This document shows, one piece after another, positions 51,001-61,900 of a stretch of 64,000 nucleotides of DNA. The position numbers were made by a program, and so were the translations under genes. The stretch is taken from NCBI GenBank assembly GCA_964019055.1, contig OZ025215.1, positions 6,675,770 to 6,739,769 of the forward strand, in the 5' to 3' direction. How positions within the stretch are numbered: the stretch's first letter is position 1; each line of letters starts with the position of its first letter. The notes beneath the pieces were generated by a model, which saw nothing but the letters and a program-made list of their open reading frames with translations, made no database searches and was not told the origin of the DNA. The DNA comes from Anthopleura xanthogrammica (lineage: Eukaryota; Cnidaria; Anthozoa; Actiniaria; Actiniidae).

Positions 51001-52029
51001 CAAGAAACTGCGCCTGGTAACAGGTGGGGAGCAACAAATATTGAACAGCAAAGATCGGGTTTTGGTAGACAGGATTATGGATCTACTTCTTTTGATGTTG
51101 ACGTTCGTAATAATTCTGTCACCCAGCGAGAAAATCATCAGTGGGAAGTCCAGAATACCGGCCAGCAATCAAGGCATCCAAATCTCCAGGGCATAATTCA
51201 AGTTGATCAAATGTCTGTTTCTGGAGATCCACAATATTCGCAAGGGCATCAGCAAAGTCAGCAAAGGGAGGGGCAATGGAGCGTAGATGTGCAGCATAAT
51301 ACAGAAAGTAAATACTCTAGACAACAAAATCAGAAGATTACTCAGCACAGCTATGAAACACAGCAAAGCACCTCCTCATACCAACACAGTTTCCGTCAAG
51401 AAACAAAACAATACGGAGTTAGCCAAGGAGAACCAAACTTTCCGGCCCTTGTCCACAAAGATGGCAATTGGGAAGTTAGACGAGTAAGCGTTGATGATAA
51501 CAAACCTTTTGATACCCGGACATCCATGGAAGTGCAACCACTCGATAGGAAGGTCACTTTGGGTGCAAAAGACCCCAACGCTCCACAGAGAAAAGAATTA
51601 ATGAAAGAATTCAAGAAAAGGAGAAGTTTTGAAGATGTTAAAGACGATGGAACTCACGTGAAACGCACTATAATAACCAGCGGCGGAACAAGTTATGATA
51701 AACCAGGAAGTGAAGTTTCAACCCGAAAAATTCAGGAACACATCGTAATGACTAAAAGGTAAAATTTCATTGTTATTAAAATTGCGTTACTTTTGACAAG
51801 CTTACTGTAAATCCCTAATGATCTTCCCTCAACAAAAGTTGTATGTATTCGGTGTTGGTAAGGATTTCGCTATGCGATTTGATTTACTTGTATCTTGAAA
51901 TCATTTACCGTAGACCTCAAGTGGTATGTCCAACTATTGATATGTCAACTATTGACGAATGTGCTTCATAGACCGTCTAAGATTGTTTTCCTAATAATGA
52001 GATTTTCTTATTTTTCTTACAGAAGCTGA
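25978..52029 (+). CDS. Gene 2: near-megadalton PEVK-like tandem-repeat protein (spliced, four coding exons)
   Basis: The coding exons are 25978-48047, 48142-48187, 49378-51758 and 52023-52029, for about 8167 residues, likely above 900 kDa. Layout follows gene 1: N-terminal repeats (to residue 605), linker (to 790), about 85 units of 74 residues (791 to about 7060), four short A-type units, a closing B and A pair, VDVDVNV, then six 49-residue Trp-containing repeats and a conserved tail. There is no signal peptide or membrane segment, and Cys is almost absent. Exon phases and splice sites equal those of gene 1. Promoter, leader exon and AATAAA signals are all identifiable. The family is not recognised. 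Composition suggests a flexible polyampholyte with an elastic or linker role, which is inference. Confidence 0.87.
26375..27790 (+). repeat. Gene 2 N-terminal degenerate repeats
   Basis: Four diverged units of about 110-125 residues with the landmarks seen in gene 1 (GSxxTY, GYxT, SQKxTK, HHE plus Ser run). One unit has lost about six residues and another gained a stretch (around 27265-27300) relative to gene 1. Confidence 0.6.
30653..33982 (+). repeat. Higher-order repeat: three copies of a five-unit (1110 bp) block
   Basis: Private variants recur every 1110 bases. Examples are EPKQKEP near 30681 and 31791, PVKRRKLQ near 30925, 32035 and 33145, FERSEPEHEEP near 31100, 32210 and 33320, and VPKEAPK near 31212, 32322 and 33432. 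The first unit of the third copy is a chimera carrying the SEPEHEEP variant. Confidence 0.85.
35093..37756 (+). repeat. Higher-order repeat: five-unit block in subtype B region
   Basis: PVQRKKLQTEF variants at about 36253 and 37363, and FERREPEEEEP at about 36427 and 37537, are 1110 bases apart, as are their neighbours. The DRTCFE and EAFKPKK variants link parts of this block to later copies near 38419 and 40417. Confidence 0.75.
41975..45082 (+). repeat. Higher-order repeat: tandem duplication of a seven-unit (1554 bp) block
   Basis: Seven or more private markers recur exactly 1554 bases apart. These include CGAATC (42135/43689), VLRRKL (42247/43801), RKKLQ (42476/44030), PERLQS (42520/44074), AAAGCTTATG (42721/44275), LDCTRF (42851/44405) and EDKEP (43327/44881). 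EDKEP also appears a third time at 46435, a further 1554 bases on, so a diverged third copy extends to about 47068. Confidence 0.92.
47165..47960 (+). repeat. Gene 2 degenerate short units closing the array
   Basis: Four A-only units of 45-46 residues follow the array. They start at EPKKIVIPEFG, QPKKLIVPEFG, QPKKLSIPEFG and QPKKLNIPQFG. A diverged B and A pair nearly identical to gene 1 comes next. Gene 1 has only two of the four. Confidence 0.75.
48142..48187 (+). CDS. Gene 2, 46-base mini-exon 3
   Basis: Acceptor CCCTTTTCAG ends at 48141 and donor CAG|GTACCA follows 48187. Same length, phases and end (SERTTQ) as gene 1. Confidence 0.8.
48188..49377 (+). other. Gene 2 intron 3
   Basis: Flanks match gene 1 intron 3 (for example 49239-49323 with 13588-13665). 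About 700 bases, roughly 48560-49235, have no counterpart and may be an insertion. It begins near a small CCACGATA hairpin (48609-48629). No coding potential or known element was recognised in it. Confidence 0.55.
49378..51758 (+). CDS. Gene 2, Gln/Thr-rich exon 4
   Basis: A 2381-base exon in phase 0, with acceptor TTACTTCAG. It is close to gene 1 exon 4 along its first 400 bases and its tail. Differences are six rather than seven 49-residue repeats and an extra FPDQ-containing stretch near 49940. It ends at a donor overlapping an in-frame TAA, as in gene 1. Confidence 0.83.
50104..50985 (+). repeat. Gene 2 exon 4 array: six units of 147 bp (49 residues)
   Basis: Units start at 50104 + 147n. 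Each has DVNV, QPQQ, QKGxKW and a Thr-rich end. Most units carry HERQPQQ, against HEHQPQQ in gene 1, so the two arrays have been homogenised separately. Confidence 0.93.
52023..52029 (+). CDS. Gene 2, terminal 7-base coding exon
   Basis: Acceptor TTTTTCTTACAG ends at 52022. The join gives AGA AGC TGA as in gene 1. Conservation of this site in a diverged intron supports its use. Confidence 0.6.
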
Positions 52030-52079
52030 GCTAAAAACTTTGTATTCAAGTCATCACAAAGTAATATTGATAACAGATA

Positions 52080-52108
52080 AATAAACTAATGAAAATAAAA
52101 TAAATAAA
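52080..52108 (+). terminator. Gene 2 polyadenylation signals
   Basis: Four AATAAA hexamers lie at 52080, 52094, 52099 and 52103, about 50-80 bases after the TGA. They imply a short 3' untranslated region. No such cluster follows gene 1, where a LINE fragment sits instead. Confidence 0.6.
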
Positions 52109-52109
52109 A

Positions 52110-55100
52110 CTGTAGCTTTTGATAGATATACAAAATATTTTTTTGCTCAAGAAAAAAATCTTAGAATAGAATTGTAAATATTCTTCATTATAATAACATT
52201 TTAATTGAACGCAAGGGACAGCCTTACTAGTCAGCAATACATTGGAGGAGTAAAGTCCAATGGAGACCACTCCAATTCAAAGTTGAATTCTTGCTAATCA
52301 GTAGGGCAAGCTTTTTTAGTGTAGAATATTCACACATTTTCCAGTAAAGGTCCCTGGTTTTAAATCCTTGTTTTGCACCTTGATGATAGTGTGCAATTGG
52401 AATTTGTGAATATTTTAGACTAAAATAAGGAGAACATGAAAGGCAGACAGTGTTTTTTTAATAATATTGCACGATTAAATAAGCACAATCAGTCGACACT
52501 TAGAGAAATATCAATATTGGTTATTAATTGTGTATTTTCTTATTAAAGAGGTTTATAAATTAACAAAAGTTGTTACTGAGTGCGTAAAGACTGACAAAAA
52601 GCTATAGAACAAGGAGCAGCCGTTGTTCAGTTGGTTAGTGCGCCGCCTTAATTCGGAGCTAGAAGTCCACGGTTCGATCTCCACGTCTTTATCGACTTCT
52701 CTCTGTTGCGTAGCTCTAGCATTAAATACCCATAATAAGGGCAATGATACTTTTTGGGGGTAAAGGGTGCACCTTCCAACGTTTTATACAAGAGCCTTTG
52801 GCTCGGGAGAATTTGGCAACCACTCCCGTCGTTAAATATATAAATAAATTGCCTTTCCCTTCTTAAATAGAACCTGTAACCTGAGAAATACATCAAGTAA
52901 ATCTCTCGAATTCTCAATAAAAAATAATTCAGTAAATAAATTCATCATATGCCCTAAGAAATTTTCGCAATCTGATTGGCTCATAGGAATGTGATTTCAT
53001 CTTAATAGTGTGATTTCAAGCTCTCGGGAGTGGGATTTCAAAATTGCCATGGCAACCGCCAAAACATATTTGAAAAATGGCGGAAATATTTCCCTAGATG
53101 AGCTAATTATTATGAGTCTACAAGCAAAAACATAAACATAAAAAAAAGAACACTAAAATAACAAGAGTATTTGGAAAACAGAATGTTTCAAGAGTTGGCT
53201 TTTATCAATGGAGTCGCGAAAAAAAAAGCATTTCTTCTCAGGCTGCCAGAAACGTGAAAATCGTGTGGAGAATTCTTCGGCGAAGGAAGAAAACGCGCGA
53301 AGTAAAAACTCACAAAACATGCTTCTTTTGAAATTCTCCTGATGAAGATAAGCATATCAGACAGCATTTTATTCTTGTAAACCTCAGATAGCTCAACAAC
53401 GACGATTTGTTTGAAGTGAAAGACAGACATTAAAAACTGAATCTTTACAACAACTCAATCTCAAGTCAAGACCAGCAGATAAATCAGAGTCTTAAATTAT
53501 CAACTTGAACTTCCTTAGAATGGCTAGAACATACTGTTTTTAGGACTTTTAAGGAAGGGTTTAAGTCATACTCTTTGGTTGTTGGTTATTTTTTAAATCT
53601 TGTGCCGGTCAATGAGGCGGGCGCTCAAACGATGAGCAAAAAAACTTGCAAATGTTCCAGTAAATTTCTTAGGTCATGTTATAAACAAATAACAGCATGG
53701 TTTGTTCGTGATATTTTGCATACAAATACAACTCATAATATTTCAAAATATTATGAAATAATAGGCCGGACAGCTCGTGAAATTACAACAAATATACAAA
53801 TAAAATATATATCGCCATTTGTGATGGTACTGGAAAAGTTATTGTGTCATGAATATTGGTAGGGAAAATGATATACTAATAAGAATACTTGATAGAGGAA
53901 ATTTTTAAATGCTCTGTCATCAAAACTGTTGCAAACAAATAATTACACTACATAAACAGAGTGTTTTCTTACAGTCGTTCTCATTAGCACGAGTGTAATG
54001 GTACTATTTGCTGTCGCAACAAGATAAGCGTCAATCAAAGTGTTTCATGTTAACCCTGACCTTTCAAGGCCACATGCCTATGAAATGTCAAAGAAACTCC
54101 TTGATTGAAGTCCATCGAAACCAACTTTTTTATAATAAGAACTATATATTTCAAAGCCCAGAAAATTCATGATACAAATATTAGGATCGTCAACTTTTAC
54201 TGCCGAGCTTTCTAGAATAAATATTCGTTTCGTCAAAAAAGTCATGCAGGAATCGCGGATCACAGTTAACGTGAACCCGTATCATAGTTAAATTTAGGTA
54301 GTTTTTGAACATGACCCAAATAATACCTTTAATGGGCATTGTTATGATAACTGGAAGGTCAATAATAAGTATATTAATAGAAAAGCCAAACATTTGAACA
54401 AACATTGAAATTCAATCGGAGAAATTTTGTATTTTTCTTGAGGACCCAATGTGACTCAGATGTCCTTGTTTCTTTTCATTTTGATTAGAAATCTTCAAAC
54501 TAATATTTTTAATATCAAAACTATTGATGATTTCAACTCTTCTAAATGCCAGTCCCACTGGATGTTTCAAATACAAAAACAAGTGGGAAGAGGGCTATGC
54601 TTTGTCGGTGCATCTTTCGTATCTATTTTCATTAAACTTCTAAGTTCTTCGAAATTGGTTGTGTTGTCCTAGCTATGCCAAATCCTTTGATAAAATCGAT
54701 AAAAATTTTGAAAATTATGAAGCACTGTTACGATCAGTGATCATGCATGGTTGCCATGTAATGGAATATATTAATTATTATTATAAAAGCGTTCATCTTA
54801 CGTCTCACTGCATCGGAGAGTTTGTCATCCTCTAAACTGATGAAGCGATGACGTCAGGCTAAAAACAAAAATATAATTATATGAAAAATTGCAGTGGTTG
54901 TTTTCTAAGGAGAAAATTAAACCAATCCAGAGATCTATAAATTTGATTAGTTTTATAAAGCTCTCGAAAATTCATGTATTTTTTTAATACGAACGAACTT
55001 GTCTGAACTATTTTAATTGATATGTATATACGTTGCGTGACAAGTATTAATCTCATATCATATCAAATACTGATTGCTGTTTACTGTATATAGTACTCAG

Positions 55101-55530
55101 AGCATTTATTTATATTTATGTTAAATATAACGATATTGGAATGATTATATAACTAAACTCAAATAAACCATGGCTGAGATAAATACTTGTCTAGCAAATG
55201 GAATGACCTGACTATACAGAATCCTCTTTCTACTACAACAATGGAAGTTTTCTTTTAAGAATTGTGTAATTGTAGGAATTTGATTAATATTGTTAGCGAA
55301 AATTCAATCGACAAAAAAAGACCACAATTTTTCTTTTGAACCTAGGATTAACTAATGAAAGAAACAGCTATAATTGGTCAATAAATCATTTTAAAAGAAT
55401 TTTAAAAATGAATAAAGTTTTGGATAATAGATTGTATTTACTCTGCGGAGGGTCTAACTTCGTTTAGGATTTTTACGTGCCGCACTATCGAACTCATCTG
55501 GAAGGGTCCATATCAGCTATAGTTGAGTGC
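52110..55530. other. Intergenic spacer between gene 2 and gene 3
   Basis: AT-rich DNA with one recognisable element, a SINE at 52610-52855. Short open frames on either strand (for example 53575-53862 plus, 53188-53430 minus) show no repeat, domain or paralog support. Confidence 0.5.
52610..52855 (+). mobile_element. tRNA-derived SINE
   Basis: A box A-like TTGTTCAGTTGG (52623-52634) and a box B-like GGTTCGATCTC (52671-52681) sit at tRNA-like spacing, each with one mismatch to the consensus. A non-tRNA body and an AT-rich tail (TAAATATATAAATAAA, 52833-52848) follow. There is no foldable full tRNA, so it is a SINE rather than a tRNA gene. Confidence 0.65.
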
Positions 55531-55534
55531 ACTT

Positions 55535-55570
55535 TATAAATGCAAATGCTTACCATTGATCCTCCCACTT
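55535..55570 (+). promoter_or_regulatory. Predicted core promoter of gene 3
   Basis: TATAAA at 55535-55540 within GCACTTTATAAATGC, and CCTCCCACTT at 55561. Both are shared in sequence and spacing with gene 2 (21335 and 21361). CATCTGGAA upstream (55496) is also shared (21297). Confidence 0.55.
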
Positions 55571-55688
55571 CATCGAAATCTGCGACACGACTTACTGGTT
55601 TCTTGGCATCAACGGATTGATTATTTGCTACGAAGACACCAAGGGATAAACATAGCAATCAAAGAAGAACACAACTAGCTTACTCAAG
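55561..55688 (+). other. Predicted non-coding exon 1 of gene 3
   Basis: It ends in a consensus donor CAAG|GTAAGTAC at 55689. Position, length and ends parallel gene 2 exon 1. Confidence 0.45.
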
Positions 55689-57361
55689 GTAAGTACTACT
55701 TGAAATAATTTCAATGATTTTAAGGGATAGTATTTAAGACCTATTAACGAGGTGTTTACTCAAATCCAATTGAAATAAGTGTCTAATCTTCTGATTTTTT
55801 GGTATTTTGGACACGCAAGACATTTATCAAGTATTTTATATCAAAAAGACAACTGTTTATCTACATTTTTTGGCATAATAGTCCCCCACAATTAATTTAT
55901 CTCTCTAAAGTCAAAAAGAACACTAAACTACAATATAAATCATATCATTTGGGTCTATTAATTTATACATCAAAAATATATTATTATCAATAGCCTGGGT
56001 ATGCACAGAAACATGTAAAATTTGAATGCAAGTTTTTTGGGAGTTAGCTTCCTACCATTTTTTTCAAGATCTTCAACTATACTCAAAATCACGAAGACGT
56101 TACTAGAATATTTCTCACGGACAAGAAAGCAAAAAATCAAACCTAACAATGGCAAAATAACAGGGGTCTTTTTGTTTTAGTTATGCTAGGTTGAGCTATT
56201 CAGATGTGGAATTCCATCGCCTACGCAACTGTGAATTCATGATTTAAGTTTCGTGTAACTTAGAGAAATCTAGTAGTTTGGTATGTTGCTGGCATCGTTT
56301 CCATGGATGCATTACTCGGTAGAAAAGAACTATCTAGTTTTTATTAACAATCAATATAATAAATATGTATACCCTACAATGACATCGTTAGACTTTGTCA
56401 AGTCTCAATATAATCAATTGAATGACTAAACAGAACTTCAGTAAACTTTTTTAATCAAGTAGGTAGCTTTATAGCTTTAATTTCGTGAAATAGGACAATA
56501 GATTCAGCGATATGTAATCCCAGTGACCTATTAATTCTACAAGTACAGGCTTTGGAATCCGTAAAATATCAAGTTTAAAGAGTATCAGAACGGCATGAGT
56601 GAAACAAATCAAGCTTTGTTTCAGCTCAATAAACTTCAGGTTAAGTTACTTGCTCAGACATGTCAAAATGAATTCTCACGAAAGGCTCCAGGGTGCTAGA
56701 GCGACGGGAAGCAATTATCATATTCATAACTAAGCGAAATGAACCGCACTTAGGCTTTTAGCAATACCTTTTTTAGACCACGAACAGAAATTATAACCAA
56801 AAATAAAACCCCAAAAATACTAACCTAGATAATAGTTATTCATTAATGTTATAACAATGTTCCATTGTAACTTTGAAAAGTTTCTTACAATAAGTACTTA
56901 AGGACAATCGTGACCTTAATCAAAGCCAAAACTAATAAAAACGTATTATGCGCTAAATAACGAATTGGAATTCGATTGAAGCAAGCGAGAAAAAGTATGC
57001 TAGTCTAGTTGATTTGTAGTTTTTATTTTAAGGTAGCTTTTGGTTCATAACATAATTTCACATAGAGCAACCACAACCTTGGCAGCAAGAATATTTTATT
57101 CATGAATGAATAGATAATGCATCCGTAAATGTAGTTTATTCGGATGGGCTATCTATTTATGTTCATAGGTACATATTATTCGCATCCAAACGATCAATCA
57201 AGGCTTATTTTGTTCTTGATTTTTTTTTCTTTTAAATTCGAAAAGCAATTGTAAATTGTCTACGTTGGTTATTGCCGGATTTACCTTTATAACTTGCTTT
57301 TCCCTTTTGGTCTTTTGCATTACATTTACGTATAATTGATTCATAAAAAGTGGTCTAGTAA

Positions 57362-58558
57362 GGTGGCTCGGTGGGGTTTTCTCGGCGCGCTACCTTTCAA
57401 CTTCATATCGCAAATGCGAGGACGCAAACAATTCGTTGGGTAAAAACATTTTTCAAGATTTTAAGGGAAAGATGAAATTTTCAAATGAGCATGTTTTTGC
57501 ATACATTTACTGTAATATATATACCCCTATTTCAATTAACGTTGATAACGGGAGATCTGAAATGTTCTATCTGAGACCTAGGAATTAAGGGAGACTGGAT
57601 GCTCATCTCCTAAATATTGCAAATATATAGTTAAAATCCCGCTTGAATGGTATTGAATTGCTTATTTGTGTCACTTATCGCATTGATTCACAAAAAAAAC
57701 ATGTTGACACCCACCAATTCCTTATGGTCTCAGATCGACCATTTCGGTTCTCCCGTTAGCAACGTTTATCGAAATAGGTGTATACAACATAGTGCCAAAG
57801 TTTCATTGGCATTCAACCATTTTAAGGCTTTCAAACGTGAGCCTCAAATGAGGACAGGTCAGGGCGGTAATTGTGCTTGGCGGTTTTTTATTTGATTATT
57901 CATCGGTATTGTCATCTTTTACCACATACTTGTGTGTTCCAGTATGGTGTGTGAGCCAGTCAATGCTTGATCGAGAAAACATAATAGACCTTTTTGCTAA
58001 TACGATCGTTGTAGTCAGGTCATAATTTCAACATACGCAAGTTTTGTGCATTAGTATGGCCCGACTCGTTGTTTAATACAAGCATCTTTTGTTCAAATTC
58101 TAAAGATGTTCAAATTTCGTACAATCTTTGATGCATCCATTGTTCTTAAAGCGCACGAAGTCGAAAATAGTGATAGAGCAAAAAGGTCTAATGCATTGCA
58201 CACACGGCACACTGGAATGCACGAGTTTGAGACTTTTTTTTGCCAAAATTCTATGCTTCAAATTTCAACGTCAAATTTCTCGAAAATTCTCTCACAGATT
58301 TTCTTAGTACTCATCAGGTACTCATCCTCTAAGATATTATGCGCGATTTCCAAAAACATAGGTCAAAAATAGACAAAATATGCAATAAAGAAAACTTTAC
58401 ATGAGTTTTATATTAATTCTGATTTCAGTAAAATCATGCTCATTCGAAAATTTCATCTTTCTCTTAAATTTATTGAAAATTCTACCCCTCCCCTATGAGT
58501 TGTTTGCAAACTTGCGATTTAAATTATAGCATGCCAAGAAACCCCCCATCGAGCCATT
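57362..58558. mobile_element. Large foldback element with inverted arms of about 130 bases
   Basis: The left arm 57362-57493 starts GGTGGCTCGGTGGGG and ends AAATGAGCATG. It is inverted, with mismatches, at 58435-58558. Both arms share AAAGATGAAATTTTC. About 940 bases lie between, including a copy of the R1 repeat, so at least one later insertion is nested inside. Confidence 0.6.
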
Positions 58559-58680
58559 ATTGTTACAATTAGGCCTTTTTGCTCTATCACTATTTTCGAC
58601 TTCGTGCGCATTAAAAACATTAGGTGAGATCAAAGATTGTACGAAATTTGAACCTCTTTATAATTTGAACAAAAGGTTTG
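58012..58680. repeat. Second copy of inverted repeat family R1
   Basis: The direct unit at 58012-58195 is close to 23572-23770, including GTAGTCAGGTCATAATTTCA and TATGGCCCGACTCGTT. An inverted arm lies at 58574-58680. Here the TTTTGTTCAAAT ends point outward, the opposite of the copy at 23443-23762. Confidence 0.65.
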
Positions 58681-58893
58681 ATAATGTTTCACTAATTGAT
58701 AGTTTTTAACCATTCCCGAGAGACCCAAGAGACAAATACTTGGCGGCCATGCTGGTGGACCTTAACAATACGGATACTAAATTAGTATTTGTTGTTACGG
58801 TCCACCAGATGATGTAACGTGAAAACGAGGAATATAACAAATAACGAACATTTAATATTGAGTCAAATAGAAAAAACTGTCTTTTCTTAACAG

Positions 58894-58967
58894 AATTCGC
58901 ACCAAGAAAGTGAAAATCAAAGACACAAAACGAGAAAGCTATGACTTAGATACCTTGACAACGAATC
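58894..58967 (+). promoter_or_regulatory. Gene 3 leader on exon 2
   Basis: 74 bases between acceptor and ATG, with a two-codon upstream ORF (ATG ACT TAG at 58941-58949). The sequence is unlike the leaders of genes 1 and 2, but the arrangement is the same. Confidence 0.55.
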
Positions 58968-61900
58968 ATGGCATTCAGGATCACAAAGCAAGTTGCTACT
59001 CCTCAAGACCAATACACCCATTCTTGGTCAGATACTGATGGAAAATCCACCAGTAGGACGCGCACCTTTCAAGACCCTACCGTAAGAACATACTATACTA
59101 CAAAAAATGGCAGCAGAATTACAAGTAGTGACCAAATAACTCTTAACGGTGAAGGAATTTCAACTACCGTTGCTGGACGTGATAGCCATCTGAATTCCAC
59201 AACTTTTACGCTTTCCGGAGATGAGCCACAGGATCAAAGGAGAGAAATTCTGTCAAAGGGAACCAGATACACAACACAAGTTCCAACTGGGTTCCAATAT
59301 GAGACAACGCACCAATATCACAGAGGAACCAATATTAATGCAGACAAACAAGATCGAAATAACTATCAAGGAAGAGTAGTAAAAACCTTTTACCAAAACG
59401 GTAATACGACAGAGCAAAATGACATAACAACACATATGCACGAGCGATCAAGTTATACAAAAAATGAAATGCCCAATGCTAAAAAGCTAGACCATAAAAG
59501 GTATCAACCTACAGAGAGAGAACTTGAGCCAACATGGAGGGACACAAACAAACCAAATAGACTTACCATGCCGGTATTCGAGTCCCAAGCGGAAATCAAG
59601 AAAGAGGTCATTGAAACAAGGAAACTGGACAGAGGAAAATTCCTTCATCAGGAAGAAAGAACCATCGAGAGAGAAATAGCCAAACCCAACAGAGTTGCAA
59701 TTCCAAAATTTGAGTCCCAGTCCGAAATCAAGAAGGAAGTCATTGAAACAAACAAATTAGACAACACCAGATTCCAACTCAATGCAGAGGAACAGAAACC
59801 AGTGATAAGGGGACCGGTCAAGAGAACAAAACTACAGACGGAGTTTATCACGGCCTATCAAGAACAAGAGAATCTACAGCCCGCATCTCTAGCACAAAAT
59901 CCGAAACCCAACAGAATAAGACTTCCAGATTTCCAAACACAGGCCTTTATTAGGAAAGAGGCAACGGCAAGCAAGAAGCTCAACATTCCAAACTTTGACT
60001 CCCAGGTGGAAATCAAGAAAGAGGTCATTGAAACAAAGAAACTGGACACAGGACAATTCCTTCAACAGGAAGCACAACAAACCATCAACAAACAAATCGT
60101 GCAACCTAATAGACTTACCATGCCGGTATTCGAGTCCCAGGCAGAAATCAAGAAAGAGGTCATTGAAACAAAGAAACTGGACAAAGGAAAATTCCTTCAA
60201 CAGGAAGCACAACAAACCATCAACAAACATATCGTGCAACCTAATAGACTTACCATGCCGGTATTCGAGTCCCAGTCAGAAATCAAGAAAGAGGTCATTG
60301 AAACAAAGAAACTGGAAAAAGGCAAATTTCTTCAACAGGAACACCCACAACCCTTCAGAAAACAAATCGTGCAACCTAATAGACTTACCATGCCGGTATT
60401 CGAGTCCAAGGCGGAAATCAAAAGAGAGGTCATTGAAACAAAGAAACTGGACAGAGGAAAATTCCTTCATCAGGAAGAAAGAACCTTCGAGAGAGAGATA
60501 GCCAAACCCAACAGAGTTGCCATTCCAAAATTTGAGTCCCAGGCCGAAATCAAAAAGGAGGTCATTGAAACAAACAAATTAGACACCACCAGATTCCAAC
60601 TCAATGCGGAGGAACAGAAACCGGTGATAAGCGGACCGGTTAAGAGAACAAAACTACAGACGGAGTTTATCATGAACTATCAAGACCAAGATAATCAAGA
60701 GCCCGCGACTATCAGACAAGCACCCAAACCAAACAAAATCACACTTCCAGATTTCCAATCAGAGGCCGTCATTAGGAAAGAGCTTATTGCAAGCAAGAAG
60801 CTCAACATTCCACACTTTCACTCCCAGGTGGAAGTCAAGAAAGAGGTCATTGAAACCAAAAAACTAGACAACTCAAAATTCCTCCAACCGGAAGAACCAA
60901 AAACCATGAAGAAAGAAAGCGTGAAACCAAATAGACTTACCATGCCATTATTTGAGTCCCAGGCAGAGATCAAGAGAGAAGTCATTGAATCAAAGAAACT
61001 GGACACAGGCAAATTTCTTCAACAGGAAGAACCACAAACCATGAAGAAAGAAATCGTTAAGCCAAATAGGCTTGCCATGCCGGTATTCCAGTCTCAAGCG
61101 GAAATCAAGAAAGAGGTCATTGAAACCAGGAAATTGGACACAGGGAAATTCCTTCAGATAGAGGAACCACAAGCCATGAGGAAAGAAATGGTTAAGCCAA
61201 ATAGGCTTGCCATGCCGGTATTCGAGTCCCAGTCGGAGATCAAGAAAGAAGTCATTGAAACAAGGAAATTGGACACAGGCAAATTTCTACAACAGGAAGA
61301 ACCACGAACCATTCAGAAAGAAATCGTCAAACCAAATAGACTCACCATGCCCGTATTTGAGTCTCAAGCAGAGATCAAGAAAGAAGTCATTGAAACAAAG
61401 AAACTGGACACAGGCAAATTTCTGCAACAGGAAGAACCACGAACCATTCAGAAAGAAATCGTCAAACCAAATAGACTCACCATGCCAGTATTTGAGTCCA
61501 AGCCAGAAATCAAGAAAGAGGTCATTGAAAGAAAGAAACTGGACACAGGCAAATTTCTGCAACAGGAAGAACCACGAACCATTCAGAAAGAAATCGTCAA
61601 ACCAAATAGACTCACCATGCCAGTATTTGAGTCCCAGGCAGAAATCAAGAGAGAGGTCATTGAAACAAAGAAACTGGACACAGGCAAATTTCTGCAACAG
61701 GAAGAACCACGAACCATGCAGAAACAAATCGTGAAACCTAATAGGCTTGCCATGCCGGTATTCCAGTCTCAAGCGGAAATCAAGAAAGAGGTCATTGAAA
61801 CCAGGAAATTGGACACAGGCAAATTCCTTCAGATAGAGGAACCACAAGCCATGAGGAAAGAAATGGTTAAGCCAAATAGGCTTGCCATGCCGGTATTCGA

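Larger units (their letters stand above)
55689..58893 (+). other. Predicted leader intron of gene 3
   Basis: It ends at CTTTTCTTAACAG (58893). No gene is seen. The 3' third is dominated by nested inverted repeats (57362-58680); the remainder is AT-rich and featureless. Confidence 0.45.

Noticed and set aside
50240..51196. 318-codon plus-strand frame in gene 2 exon 4
   Set aside because: Alternative frame of the same 147-bp array; no counterpart of that length in gene 1 and no start support.
52623..52690. Functional tRNA gene
   Set aside because: Box A and B each have a mismatch, no full cloverleaf is evident, and a SINE body with AT-rich tail follows.
53575..53862. 95-codon frame in the gene 2-gene 3 spacer
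   Set aside because: No domain, repeat or conservation support; length is expected by chance in this amount of sequence.
58106..58372. 88-codon frame in the gene 3 leader intron
   Set aside because: Begins inside the R1 repeat and runs into the foldback interior; probably chance.
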